Source of the DNA: Treponema sp. JC4
GTDB taxonomy: Bacteria; Spirochaetota; Spirochaetia; Treponematales; Treponemataceae
Direction of reading: 5' to 3'
DNA: 64,000 nt
Assembly: GCF_000260795.1 (NCBI RefSeq)
Contig: NZ_AJGU01000005.1
Span: 1-64,000 of the forward strand
Below are positions 17,348-26,360 of the stretch, piece after piece. The position numbers and the translations under genes were made by a program. Positions within the stretch are counted from its first letter, which is position 1, and each line of letters starts with the position of its first letter. The notes under the pieces are model-generated. The model was not told the origin of the DNA and ran no database searches. It saw nothing but the letters and a program-made list of their open reading frames with translations.

Positions 17348-20300
17348 ATGTATCGTTTATATGTAGAAAGAAGAGCTGGTTTTGAAAACGAAGCCCGCCG
17401 CTATTTGTCAGAAATCAACAGTTTTTTGGGAATTTCCAGTGTTACTGGAGTTCGTTATTTCAACCGCTATGATGTTGAAAATGTTAGTGACGAAGTTGCA
17501 AAAATTGCCGCAACACGCATTTTCAGCGAGCCTCAGAGTGATTTGTGCTTTACAGAAACACTTGATGTAGCTGCGGATGAAACTGAAATTGTCTGGGAAT
17601 ATCTTCCTGGCCAGTACGACCAGCGTGCCGACAGCGCTGAGCAGTGTATTTCTTTGCTGCGAGCAGGTCTTACAGGCGTAAAGACTAATTCTGAACCTCC
17701 TGTAGTTCGCTGTGCAAAAATTGTTCTTTTGAAAGGCAAACTTTCTGCATCTGATGTTGAAAAAATCCAGAATTATCTTGTGAACCCGGTTGATTCACGA
17801 CTTACTGACGAAACAAAGCCCGAAACCCTGAAAATGCAGCTTGAAGATCCTGCTGATATTCCGGTCGTTGAGGGCTTTATTAAATTTGACGACAAGGCTC
17901 TTGAAGATTACCGTGTAAAAATGGGTCTTGCCATGGACCATGCCGATATCAAATTCCTTCAGGATTATTTTATTGGTGAAAAACGCGATCCTACAGAAAC
18001 TGAAATCCGCGTACTCGATACATACTGGTCTGACCACTGCCGTCACACCACTTTCTTGACAGAACTTAAAGACATCAAGATTGAAGACGGTCCTTATTCA
18101 GACCTCTTTAAAAAATCTCTTGATAGCTATAACGACATGCGTTCTGAGCTTTATGCAGGCCGCACAGATAAGCCAGTTTGTTTGATGGATATGGCTGTAA
18201 TCGGAATGAAGTATCTCAAAAAGCAGGGAAAGCTTGAAGATATGGAAGTTTCAGAAGAAAACAATGCCTGCTCAGTTTATATTGATGTTCATTACACAAC
18301 TGATGAAAATGGTAAGCCTCTGGCAAGTGATGACCCGCGCGCTACAGAACGCTGGCTTATGATGTTCAAAAACGAAACTCATAACCATCCTACAGAAATT
18401 GAACCATTTGGTGGCGCTGCAACTTGTCTTGGTGGTGCTATCCGTGACCCTCTTTCCGGCCGTTCATGGGTTTACCAGTCAATGCGTATTACTGGTGCTT
18501 CTGACCCTACAGTTCCTCTGGCTGCAACTCTTAAAGGAAAATTGCCACAGGTAAAAATCTGCCGCGAAGCAGCTCAGGGCTTCTCCAGCTACGGAAACCA
18601 GATTGGTCTTACAACTGGACAGGTAGCAGAAATCTATCATCCAGGTTATGTTGCAAAACGCATGGAGCTTGGTGCTGTAATTGCTGCCGCTCCTGTAGAT
18701 ACAGTTATCCGCGAACGCCCTGAAGCCGGTGATATCATCATTCTTCTTGGTGGTGGTACAGGCCGCGACGGTATTGGTGGTGCAACAGGTTCTTCTAAAG
18801 TTCACACTGTAAAATCTGTTACAACTGCTGCTGCCGAAGTTCAGAAGGGTAACGCTGTTGAAGAGCGTAAGATTCAGCGTCTCTTCCGCAATAAAGAAGT
18901 AAGCCTGATGATTCGCCGCTGTAACGACTTTGGTGCCGGTGGTGTTTCAGTTGCCGTTGGTGAACTTGCACCTGGTTTGGACATCAACCTTGATGCAGTA
19001 CCTAAGAAGTATGAAGGTTTGAACGGAACTGAGCTTGCAATTTCTGAAAGCCAGGAACGTATGGCTGTAGTTGTACGCAAATCTGATGTTGACCGCTTTA
19101 TCAACGAAGCTAAAAAAGAAAACCTTAACGCTGTAGTTGTTGCTACAGTTACAGATACAAACCGCCTTGTAATGAAGTGGCGCGGTAATACAATTGTGAA
19201 TATTGGCCGCGAATTCCTTGATGCTGCCGGTGCTCACCACGAAGCAACTGCTTTGATTGAAAGCCCTGCAGAACCAGAAAAATCACCACTTTTGAATCCT
19301 CTTGATTCAGTTTCAGAAGAATTGAACAAGGGCGTAAAGTGCGAAGGCTGTGTAAAAAATCATCTTACAGAAGCCTGGCTTAAAAATATCAGTGACCTTG
19401 CCTGCTGTTCTCAGCGCGGACTTGGTGAACGCTTTGACGGTTCTATTGGTGCAAGCACTGTTCTCTTCCCTTATGGAGGAAAATATCAGAACACACCGGA
19501 AGCCGGTATGTCTGCAAAGATTCCTGTAATGACACCGCGCGAAACTTCAACTGCCAGCCTTATGACTTACGGCTTTGACCCTCGTGTCGGAAACTGGTCT
19601 CCATGGCACGGAGCAAAAACTGCTGTTTTGAGCTCACTTGCAAAAATCACTTGTATTGGTGGTAAGGCTAGAACATCACGCCTCAGCTTCCAGGAATTCT
19701 TTGGCCGCGCAGTAAACGAAAAGCGCTGGGGCTATCCAGCTGCAGCCCTTCTTGGTTCTGTAAATGCTCAGATTGAATCTGGTTGTGCTTCAATTGGTGG
19801 TAAAGACTCAATGTCTGGTACATTTGAAGATATCAATGTTCCTCATACACTGGTAAGCTTTGCCGTAACTCACGACGAAGCAAAGAATGTTGTAAGCGGT
19901 GCCTTCAAAAAGGCCGGAAACTCTATCTATCTTGTAAGTGTTCCTTATTCAAGCGCACTTGATCCAGATTATGAAACCTTCCTTAAAAACAGCGACCTTC
20001 TTTACGAATTGAACAAAGCTGGAAAAATCAGCGCTATGTACCCGGTTGCTGCTGGTGGTATTGCAGAAGCAGTAACAAAAATGGCAATGGGTAATATGAT
20101 TGGTGCTGAACTTGATGCTGCTAACGGCGTAAAATCACTTTTCGTGCCAACTTACGGAAATATCGTAGTAGAAACAAGCGAAGCTCTTGAAAATGCAGGC
20201 TTTGCCGCAGGTACCCTTACAAAGCTTGGAAAGACAAGTGCTGATGCAAAAATTACTGTAAAGAATGCAGAACTTGGAGGAATTACAAATCCTTCTGTAG

Positions 20301-21322
20301 AAATTGCACTTTCCGACTGTCTTGCTTCCTGGGAAAACACATTAAAAGAAGTATTCCCACGTGTAAGCGGTGCAGAAGTTCAGCCAGAACTTCCTGAATG
20401 GGCAAAATCAGTTCACAAATCTTTGAGCAATATCCGCAAGGCTCCTGCTTTTGTAGAAGCAAAATCTCATCCAAAAGTATTGCTTCCTGTATTCCCTGGA
20501 ACAAACTGTGAAATTGATATGGCCCGCGCCTTCAACCTTGCAGGTGCAAATACAAAAATTCTTGTTCTCCGCAATAAGAATCCGGAAATGCTTAATGAAT
20601 CGCTTGATGAGCTTGCCCGCGAGCTTAAAGATACTCAGATTCTCGCCCTTTCTGGTGGTTTCTCTGCCGGTGACGAACCTGATGGTTCTGCAAAGTTCAT
20701 TGCAAACGTTTTGAAGGCTGGAAAAATCAGCGAAGAAGTAATGAACCTTCTTAAAAAACGCGCTGGTCTTGTTCTTGGTATCTGTAACGGTTTCCAGGCA
20801 CTTGTAAAAACAGGTCTTGCCGTTACTGGCGAAATCTGCGACATGACTCCTGACATGCCAACTCTTACTTACAACAGAATCGGCCGTCATATTTCCCGCA
20901 TTGTCCGCACCCGCATCGTAAGTGCTGCAACTCCTTGGGCTATGCATCCAAGCGTTGTAGACGGACGTAATCACCTTATTGCAATCAGCCACGGTGAAGG
21001 CCGCTTTGTTTGTGATAAAGCAACTGCAGAAAAACTCTTTAAAAACGGACAGGTATTCAGCCAGTACGTTGATGAAAAAGGACTTCCTGCAATTACGGAA
21101 CCAGATAACCCTAATGGATCTGCATTCGCAATTGAAGGTATCTGTTCTCCAGATGGTCACGTTCTTGGTAAGATGGGACACAACGAGCGCGGAATCGGTA
21201 TGGAAGCAGGCGGCGCAAGCTTAGACCTCTTCAAAAACGTGGTTGGAAATCCACTTACAAATGCCGACGAATCAACCTGCGAAAATATTTTTGCAGCCGG
21301 CGTTGCATATTTTAAGAACTAG
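17348..21322 (+). CDS. purL: Phosphoribosylformylglycinamidine synthase, single-chain PurL
   Basis: Converts FGAR, glutamine and ATP to FGAM, the fourth step of de novo purine synthesis. The 1324-residue protein fuses the synthetase and a C-terminal class I glutaminase. PurS-like N-terminal segment (1-80); a linker; the first ATP-grasp-like AIRS half with NETHNHPTEIEPFGGAAT and GGGTGRDGIGGAT; a second half with GGKDSMSGTF; glutaminase from about residue 1035 (LLPVFPGTNCEIDMARAF) with nucleophile C1146 in GICNGFQ and H1215 in SHGEGR. Length and order match the Firmicutes/spirochaete large form, not the split purSQL system. Predicted leaderless start. The next gene begins eight bases after its stop. 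Confidence 0.96.
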   Translation: MYRLYVERRAGFENEARRYLSEINSFLGISSVTGVRYFNRYDVENVSDEVAKIAATRIFSEPQSDLCFTETLDVAADETEIVWEYLPGQYDQRADSAEQCISLLRAGLTGVKTNSEPPVVRCAKIVLLKGKLSASDVEKIQNYLVNPVDSRLTDETKPETLKMQLEDPADIPVVEGFIKFDDKALEDYRVKMGLAMDHADIKFLQDYFIGEKRDPTETEIRVLDTYWSDHCRHTTFLTELKDIKIEDGPYSDLFKKSLDSYNDMRSELYAGRTDKPVCLMDMAVIGMKYLKKQGKLEDMEVSEENNACSVYIDVHYTTDENGKPLASDDPRATERWLMMFKNETHNHPTEIEPFGGAATCLGGAIRDPLSGRSWVYQSMRITGASDPTVPLAATLKGKLPQVKICREAAQGFSSYGNQIGLTTGQVAEIYHPGYVAKRMELGAVIAAAPVDTVIRERPEAGDIIILLGGGTGRDGIGGATGSSKVHTVKSVTTAAAEVQKGNAVEERKIQRLFRNKEVSLMIRRCNDFGAGGVSVAVGELAPGLDINLDAVPKKYEGLNGTELAISESQERMAVVVRKSDVDRFINEAKKENLNAVVVATVTDTNRLVMKWRGNTIVNIGREFLDAAGAHHEATALIESPAEPEKSPLLNPLDSVSEELNKGVKCEGCVKNHLTEAWLKNISDLACCSQRGLGERFDGSIGASTVLFPYGGKYQNTPEAGMSAKIPVMTPRETSTASLMTYGFDPRVGNWSPWHGAKTAVLSSLAKITCIGGKARTSRLSFQEFFGRAVNEKRWGYPAAALLGSVNAQIESGCASIGGKDSMSGTFEDINVPHTLVSFAVTHDEAKNVVSGAFKKAGNSIYLVSVPYSSALDPDYETFLKNSDLLYELNKAGKISAMYPVAAGGIAEAVTKMAMGNMIGAELDAANGVKSLFVPTYGNIVVETSEALENAGFAAGTLTKLGKTSADAKITVKNAELGGITNPSVEIALSDCLASWENTLKEVFPRVSGAEVQPELPEWAKSVHKSLSNIRKAPAFVEAKSHPKVLLPVFPGTNCEIDMARAFNLAGANTKILVLRNKNPEMLNESLDELARELKDTQILALSGGFSAGDEPDGSAKFIANVLKAGKISEEVMNLLKKRAGLVLGICNGFQALVKTGLAVTGEICDMTPDMPTLTYNRIGRHISRIVRTRIVSAATPWAMHPSVVDGRNHLIAISHGEGRFVCDKATAEKLFKNGQVFSQYVDEKGLPAITEPDNPNGSAFAIEGICSPDGHVLGKMGHNERGIGMEAGGASLDLFKNVVGNPLTNADESTCENIFAAGVAYFKN

Positions 21323-21330
21323 GAATGAAT

Positions 21331-22359
21331 ATGAATAAACTTTTGAAAAAACTGGCAGCAGGTCTTTTTACCTCTGCTCTACTTTTTGCCGCAGCTCCCG
21401 CTTTTGCTTCAGGGAATGACGGCTTTTATGAAGATATGGACTCTGGTCTTGCTGCGGCAAAAAAATCAGATAAAGGCGTTCTGATTTTTATTACTCAGCA
21501 GGGTGAAGATGAGCTCAGCGCTTCTTTTATGGAAACTGTCCGCTCGGAAGAAGTTCAGAAGCAGCTTGGCGATTACGTGCTTGTAGGCATGGATTTTAGT
21601 CAGGGAGCTTTTGAAAAAACTGTAGTTCGCGAAGTTGACAGTTCTGAAAATCAGCAGGCAGCTAAAAATGCGGCTGACGTAATGCAGAAAAACTCACGTT
21701 TTGCGGCTCTGATTAATCCTGAGTTTACACCGGCTGTTTATCTCTTTACTGCAGACGGTTATTACGTAAGTCATCTTGTTTTGAAGGGGGATGAAAAGGC
21801 TGATGCTTTTATGGCAGCTCTCAAGGCTGATGAAGTAAAGCTTAATGCCCTTCGCCAGATGATTGCAAAAACAAAAACAGGAAAGCCTCTTGAAAAGGTT
21901 TCTGCAATTGATGAAATTTTTGAAGCAACTCAGCCGGAATACCGCTTTTTCCTGATTGATCTTGTAAACGAGGCAATCAATCTTGATAAAAAGAACAAAT
22001 CTGGTTTGATGAGCAAATACCTTATTACCCGCACAGAGTATGATGCAATGGTTTGTTTCTACGACAATGATGCGCCTGGTGCTGTAAATGCCTATGTAAA
22101 AGCTGCAAAGGAAAAATTCCTTAGTGCTGAAGAAAAACAGCAGGCTTACTACATGGCTGCTCTTGTAATGGTAAAATCAAGCGGTCAGGAAAGCGTTCCT
22201 ATGATTATTACTTACCTTGAAAAATCTCTCGCAGCCGCTCCAAATTCTGCCATTGCTCCAAAAGTAAAAGAAAATCTTGATTACTTTAAAGACTATCAGG
22301 CAAAAATGAATGCTGCAGGAGCCGGTGCGGACGCTGCTCAGTCAGGCGGTAAAAACTAG
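21331..22359 (+). CDS. Exported thioredoxin-fold protein of unknown function
   Basis: A 342-residue protein with a clear signal peptide (to about AFA-S, residue 27). Residues about 30-160 look like a thioredoxin-like domain (KGVLIFITQQGEDELSASFMETVRSEEVQKQLGDYVLVGMDF and a TPAVYLFTADG strand), but there is no CxxC, so it is not a redox enzyme. The C-terminal half is helical and repeat-like, ending in an Ala/Gly-rich tail. ATG at 21331 is preferred because AGGA lies six bases upstream; the ATG at 21325 has no spacing. It probably reads through from purL and precedes two membrane genes. I do not recognise the family. Confidence 0.75.
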   Translation: MNKLLKKLAAGLFTSALLFAAAPAFASGNDGFYEDMDSGLAAAKKSDKGVLIFITQQGEDELSASFMETVRSEEVQKQLGDYVLVGMDFSQGAFEKTVVREVDSSENQQAAKNAADVMQKNSRFAALINPEFTPAVYLFTADGYYVSHLVLKGDEKADAFMAALKADEVKLNALRQMIAKTKTGKPLEKVSAIDEIFEATQPEYRFFLIDLVNEAINLDKKNKSGLMSKYLITRTEYDAMVCFYDNDAPGAVNAYVKAAKEKFLSAEEKQQAYYMAALVMVKSSGQESVPMIITYLEKSLAAAPNSAIAPKVKENLDYFKDYQAKMNAAGAGADAAQSGGKN

Positions 22360-22362
22360 CGC

Positions 22363-23643
22363 ATGAATGATCCTGCCTCCTCCAGAAAACTGATTATCAT
22401 ACTCCTGGCGCTGATTGTTCTTTCCATGCTATTTTCCATTTCGGAAAGTTCAATTCTTGGAATGAACAAGCTGCGCCTGAGAATTCTCAAAAAGAAAAAA
22501 AATAAGCGGGCGCTTCGGATTGCAAAGCTTCTGGAGCACCGCGAACGTCTTATAAATTCCCTTTTAGTTTCTAACGACATTGTAAACATTCTGGTTTCTT
22601 CCATTCTTGCAACGGTTGCTCTTGGAATGTTTGGTGAAAAAGGGGTCGGCCTTGCAACCCTGATTGCAACGGTTCTTCTTCTGATTTTTGGTGAAATTAC
22701 ACCAAAAACAATTTCGACCCGCTGTCCTGACCGCATTGCCTATTTTTTAAGCGGCTTTGTAAAATGCGTGGTCGGTCTTATGACTCCGATTGTTACCGTA
22801 GTAACCTTCATTGCAAGGATTGCCCTGCGGCTTGGCGGCGTAAAGGTTGATTCTAAGAAAAAATCCTATACCGAAGAAGAAATCCGTACATTTTTTGATT
22901 TGAGTGAAGAGAGCGGTATTATAGAAGAAGATGCAAACCGCTTTATGAACCAGATTTTCAAATTCTCTGACCTTGAAGCTCAGGATATCATGGTTCCTCG
23001 TACAAAAATTCATGCAGTAAGTGACCAGACTTCCTATTCTGATATTCTGGAACTTTCTCAGCGGCTGGGCTTTACCCGTTTTCCGGTTTACAGAAAATCA
23101 ATTGATGATATAGTTGGCATTATCTATCTGAAAGACCTTCTTTTTTATAAGGATAAGCCTGAAAGTTTTAATCTTTATGATGTAATGAGGCCTCCGCTTT
23201 TTATTATCGGGACTAAAAAAATGTCTTCGGTGCAGACAATGCTTTTTGAAAACCGTCAGTCTATGGCAATTGTAATTGATGAATATTCTGGAACTGACGG
23301 AATTGTTACTGAAAAAGATATTGCCCGCGAGATTTTTGCCCTGCCGGGTGATAAGAGTCTTCGCGGTAAGGTTTTTGATTACGATTCTGTAGAAAATAAA
23401 GCTGACTTTACGATAAACGGGCTTGTACTTTTAAAGAGTCTGAAATCCTCTCTTGGGATTGAACTTGATTCTACTATAAATGAAACAATCGGCGGCTGGA
23501 TCTGCGAAAAATTAGGTCGAATTCCTTCTGCAGGAGATTACGTTGCATATGAAGGCTGGATTTTTCAGGCAGTAAAGATTCAGGCACATAGAATTGAACG
23601 TGTCCGCATTTTTAAGGGACATAAGCGGGGTATTGATGATTAA
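22363..23643 (+). CDS. CNNM/CorC-type membrane protein with CBS pair (first of two)
   Basis: The 426-residue protein has an N-terminal DUF21/CNNM transmembrane domain (about 8-150, with FSISESSILGMNKLRLRIL and FGEITPKTIS). A CBS-domain pair follows (about 205-330; DIMVPRTKIHAVSD, GIIYLKDLL, VIDEYSGTDGIVTEKDIAREIFG-like), then a CorC_HlyC transporter-associated domain (to about 420, TIGGWICEKLGRIPSAGD). Such proteins are implicated in Mg2+ or Co2+ efflux; the historical name hemolysin is misleading. It overlaps its paralogue downstream by eight bases, pointing to co-translation and perhaps a heterodimer. Confidence 0.88.
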   Translation: MNDPASSRKLIIILLALIVLSMLFSISESSILGMNKLRLRILKKKKNKRALRIAKLLEHRERLINSLLVSNDIVNILVSSILATVALGMFGEKGVGLATLIATVLLLIFGEITPKTISTRCPDRIAYFLSGFVKCVVGLMTPIVTVVTFIARIALRLGGVKVDSKKKSYTEEEIRTFFDLSEESGIIEEDANRFMNQIFKFSDLEAQDIMVPRTKIHAVSDQTSYSDILELSQRLGFTRFPVYRKSIDDIVGIIYLKDLLFYKDKPESFNLYDVMRPPLFIIGTKKMSSVQTMLFENRQSMAIVIDEYSGTDGIVTEKDIAREIFALPGDKSLRGKVFDYDSVENKADFTINGLVLLKSLKSSLGIELDSTINETIGGWICEKLGRIPSAGDYVAYEGWIFQAVKIQAHRIERVRIFKGHKRGIDD

Positions 23644-24901
23644 ACATATTATAACCGCTGTAATTCTGATAATCCTCATAAAATGCGTGGGCTTTTTTAC
23701 CTCTTCCGAGACGGCTTATCTTTCCCTGCCAAGGGTAAAACTTCGAAATATGCTGGAAAAAAAGCGCCGTAATGCTAAAACTGTTGCCCGCTTAAAGGGA
23801 AATATGGACAGACTTTTGACAGTAGTTCTTATTGGAACAAACTTTTTAAGTTCCCTGACCTCTGCCGTTGCTACAGTTTTTGCCATTGTACTTTTAGGAA
23901 ACAAGGGAAGTGGAATAGCGCCATTTGTAACGGCTTTCTTTATTACTACCTTTGCCCAGATTGTGCCTAAAACTGCTGCAGCCCTGAATCCGGAAAAATA
24001 TACTCTTCGTTCAGCGCCAATTCTTTTTATCCTGCAGAAGCTGCTTTTCCCTCTTGTCTGGCTTTTTGAACGCATGAGCCATCTTGTAGTTGGAATTGTA
24101 GAAAAAATCATTAAGCCGGATTCTGTCGGCGTAACAGAAGAAGAGCTTAAAACTCTGATTGACGTTGGTGAAACAGAAGGTACTATAGAAAAAGATGAAC
24201 GTAAAATGCTCAATAAAATAATTGAGTTTAATGACCTTACTGTAAACGATATTATGAAACATCGCTATTTTGTAAGCATGGTAAGTGAAGATGCCAGCTA
24301 CAATCAGGTGATTGCCCAGTTTGAAAAATCGCGTTTTTCTACGCTGACGGTTTACAAGGAAAGCCGGGAAAACGTAACCGGCGTAATCAATTATAAGGAA
24401 ATTCTTTTTAATGAAGATACCGGCTTTGATAAGGCTGAAGCGGGCTATGCTGGGAAAATCAAAAAGGATGTAGTTTTCATTCCGGGAACTTTGAGTGTTC
24501 TTGAAGTCTTACAGAATTTCCGTACTAATCAGCATAAGTTTGCTGTTGTATTGAACGAACAGGGCGCTACAAGCGGTATTGTTACAATGGAAGATATTAT
24601 CCGCACTGTATTCGGCCGCATGACGGATGAAAATACTTATGATAACATTCCGGCTGAAGATAAAATCAAGATGATTTCCTATAACACCTTCCTGGTTCCC
24701 GGTGACATTAAACTTGATGAAGTAAACGAATACCTGAATCTGAACCTTGAAAGTGATGATATGAACACCTTGGGCGGCTGGGTCCTGGAACGCATAGGCC
24801 ACCTCCCCTCAGTAGGCGACGTAACCAAGTTCGGTAAGACAGTATTTATTACGGAAGATATCCTGCAGCGCCGCATCGTGACTGTTAAGATAATAGTTTA
24901 A
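23636..24901 (+). CDS. CNNM/CorC-type membrane protein with CBS pair (second of two)
   Basis: A 421-residue paralogue of the preceding gene with the same order: DUF21 membrane domain (GFFTSSETAYLSLPRVKLRNML; FAQIVPKTAAALNPEKY), CBS pair (DIMKHRYFVSMVSED; VVLNEQGATSGIVTMEDIIRTVFG) and C-terminal CorC_HlyC domain (TLGGWVLERIGHLPSVGD). The start is ATG at 23636, inside the end of the upstream gene. CBS residues differ between the two copies, so they may bind different nucleotides. Followed by structured element A. Confidence 0.88.
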   Translation: MIKHIITAVILIILIKCVGFFTSSETAYLSLPRVKLRNMLEKKRRNAKTVARLKGNMDRLLTVVLIGTNFLSSLTSAVATVFAIVLLGNKGSGIAPFVTAFFITTFAQIVPKTAAALNPEKYTLRSAPILFILQKLLFPLVWLFERMSHLVVGIVEKIIKPDSVGVTEEELKTLIDVGETEGTIEKDERKMLNKIIEFNDLTVNDIMKHRYFVSMVSEDASYNQVIAQFEKSRFSTLTVYKESRENVTGVINYKEILFNEDTGFDKAEAGYAGKIKKDVVFIPGTLSVLEVLQNFRTNQHKFAVVLNEQGATSGIVTMEDIIRTVFGRMTDENTYDNIPAEDKIKMISYNTFLVPGDIKLDEVNEYLNLNLESDDMNTLGGWVLERIGHLPSVGDVTKFGKTVFITEDILQRRIVTVKIIV

Positions 24902-24975
24902 GAAGGCTCTAATACGTAGTAAGAAAAAAATGCGGGCGGGAGTGTAGTGTGTAAAATGCACTATTACATTGTTAG
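24902..24975. other. Short intergenic stretch before element A
   Basis: No gene is seen here. A weak TAGTG/CACTA hairpin (about 24945-24963) is the only structure. No classical terminator for the CBS genes is visible before the structured repeat. Confidence 0.4.
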
Positions 24976-25135
24976 AAAAAAAATCTGCACAAGGGAGAGG
25001 TTCGGGGTTCAAAAACACTTTGATTACGGAGAGCCGTGAAAGCGGCTATTATTATAGTTTCTATACCGTAATTAACGTGTAGCGCATTATTGCGCGATTT
25101 TGAACTTCGAACCTCGACCGGAAGCAGATTTTTTT
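24976..25135 (+). repeat. Structured intergenic element family 1, copy A
   Basis: The nested pairing is: outer stem AAATCTGC/GCAGATTT; second stem AGGTTCGGGGTTCAAAA with TTTTGAACTTCGAACCT, paired throughout if two G-U pairs are allowed; a third stem TTGATTACGG/CCGTAATTAA; and small hairpins GCCG/CGGC and GCGC/GCGC. Motifs shared with other copies are CAAAAACACT, TATAGTTTC, GTGTAGCGC and CGACCGGAAGC. Stem sequences differ entirely from copies B and C. Confidence 0.7.
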
Positions 25136-25205
25136 GCTTAAATTTGTAAAAATAGCTTTATCTGCTTATTGAATTCATTTTCAAAATTCTATAAACTATT
25201 ATTCT

Positions 25206-25223
25206 ACCTGTATTTATACAGGT
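25206..25223 (+). promoter_or_regulatory. Leader hairpin before rpsD
   Basis: ACCTGTA and TACAGGT form a perfect seven-base stem with a four-base loop, about 25 bases before the S4 start. Because S4 autoregulates its own mRNA in several bacteria, this could be part of a feedback site; that is inference. Confidence 0.4.
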
Positions 25224-25248
25224 CTAAACAAATATATTGGAGTTACAA

Positions 25249-25842
25249 ATGGCTACCAGAAGAACACCTCGATTTAAGGAATGTAGAAGATTAGGGGTTA
25301 ACGTTTGTGGAGATCCAAAAGCTTTGGACCGCGCTAACGACCCAGCATTCAAGAGCAAGAAAAAGATTTCTGACTACGGAATGCACTTAATCGAAAAGCA
25401 GAAGGTAAAGGCTTATTACGGAATTCTTGAAAGACAGCTCGTAAAATACTACGACAAAGCTTCAAGAAAGTCAGGAAAAACAGGCGAACAGCTTCTTATT
25501 TTGCTCGAAACAAGACTTGATAATCTTGTTTACCGCATGGGCTTCGCTAATTCTATCCGTATGGCACACCAGATGGTAAGTCACGGCCACATTCTTGTTG
25601 ATGGAAATTGTGTAAATATTCCGTCTTTTGAAGTAAAAGTTGGTCAGACAATTTCTTTGAAAGAAAAAGCTCGCAAAAGCTCACAGTTCAAAGATACTTT
25701 TCTTGCTGACAACAAAGCTCCACTTCCATACCTGGAACGTGATGAACAGAACTTCAGCGGAAAATTGATCAGTTTGCCAGAGCGTAAAGACATCCCTGTT
25801 CAGATTAATGATCAGATGGTTGTTGAATACTACTCTAAGTAA
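25249..25842 (+). CDS. rpsD: 30S ribosomal protein S4
   Basis: A primary 16S rRNA-binding protein of the small subunit. The 197-residue sequence has the N-terminal S4 region and the S4 RNA-binding domain (about 88-150, RLDNLVYRMGFANSIRMAHQMVSHGHILVDGNCVNIPSF). It starts at MATRRTPRFKECRRLG with GGAG nine bases upstream; four in-frame upstream codons are not used. Only one cysteine lies at the N-terminus (C12, plus C20), so the four-cysteine zinc site of some S4 proteins is not complete. It stands alone, outside a ribosomal operon, with its own terminator. Confidence 0.96.
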   Translation: MATRRTPRFKECRRLGVNVCGDPKALDRANDPAFKSKKKISDYGMHLIEKQKVKAYYGILERQLVKYYDKASRKSGKTGEQLLILLETRLDNLVYRMGFANSIRMAHQMVSHGHILVDGNCVNIPSFEVKVGQTISLKEKARKSSQFKDTFLADNKAPLPYLERDEQNFSGKLISLPERKDIPVQINDQMVVEYYSK

Positions 25843-25867
25843 TTCGCAATTTTCAAACAAATCGAAA

Positions 25868-25897
25868 GAGGCTGCCCGCACGGACAGCCTTTTTTTC
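25868..25897 (+). terminator. Intrinsic terminator after rpsD
   Basis: AGGCTG (25869-25874) and CAGCCT (25885-25890) form the stem, extended by CC/GG, followed by a T-rich run. Confidence 0.8.
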
Positions 25898-25921
25898 TTT
25901 TAACACCGCTAGTCAAAAGTC

Positions 25922-26260
25922 TTATAAAAGAGCCTTAATCTTTTCCAGTTCTGTAAAAACCTTATCTGTAAGTTCTTTGCAGCCTTCTTTTTGTTTAGCA
26001 CGAAGAAGTTCTGTCAGTTCTGCAAGCGGAGTATAAACTGGAGTAAGCGCAAGGTTTCCTATTGTTCCCTTAAGGGCATGTGCATCTTCAAAGGCAGCTG
26101 TAAGGTCACTCCTTTCCAGAGCCTTTTTTAATCCTTCAAAATGCTCGTTGTTTATGCCCATTCCAATCATCTTAAAATAAAAGTCTTCCTTTCCCAGGCA
26201 GCGTTCAAGTCCTTCTTTTGTGTTAACTCCTAATTCTTCCAGTGCTTTTATAGTAAGCAT
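25922..26260 (-). CDS. Stand-alone HPt (histidine phosphotransfer) domain protein
   Basis: The 112-residue protein is a single four-helix HPt domain with phosphorylatable H61 in HALKGTIGNLAL, the diagnostic H-x-L-K-G-x-x-x-x-L motif. It should relay phosphate between a hybrid kinase and a response regulator; neither partner is adjacent. ATG at 26260 is chosen because GGAGG lies about six bases ahead; nine more in-frame codons exist upstream. Divergent from ispE. Confidence 0.88.
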   Translation of the reverse strand: MLTIKALEELGVNTKEGLERCLGKEDFYFKMIGMGINNEHFEGLKKALERSDLTAAFEDAHALKGTIGNLALTPVYTPLAELTELLRAKQKEGCKELTDKVFTELEKIKALL

Positions 26261-26288
26261 TTTTACACCTCCGTCCTTGTTAAGCATA

Positions 26289-26316
26289 ATTTTACATCAT
26301 ATTTGCGGGGCTTCAA
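26289..26316 (-). promoter_or_regulatory. Promoter of the HPt gene
   Basis: On the minus strand, TTGAAG (26316-26311), 16 bases and TAAAAT (26294-26289), followed by a short leader with GGAGG. Confidence 0.5.
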
Positions 26317-26325
26317 TCATTTTTT

Positions 26326-26353
26326 TTGACATCTGAATAATATGGGTTATAAT
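26326..26353 (+). promoter_or_regulatory. Consensus promoter of ispE, leaderless
   Basis: A perfect TTGACA (26326-26331), 16 bases and a perfect TATAAT (26348-26353), then seven bases to ATG at 26361. No Shine-Dalgarno fits, so initiation should be leaderless from a strong promoter. Confidence 0.75.
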
Positions 26354-26360
26354 TTTAAAA

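Noticed and set aside
20408-21181. 257-codon frame antisense to purL
   Set aside because: Lies wholly within the purL glutaminase domain; composition is typical of an antisense artefact.
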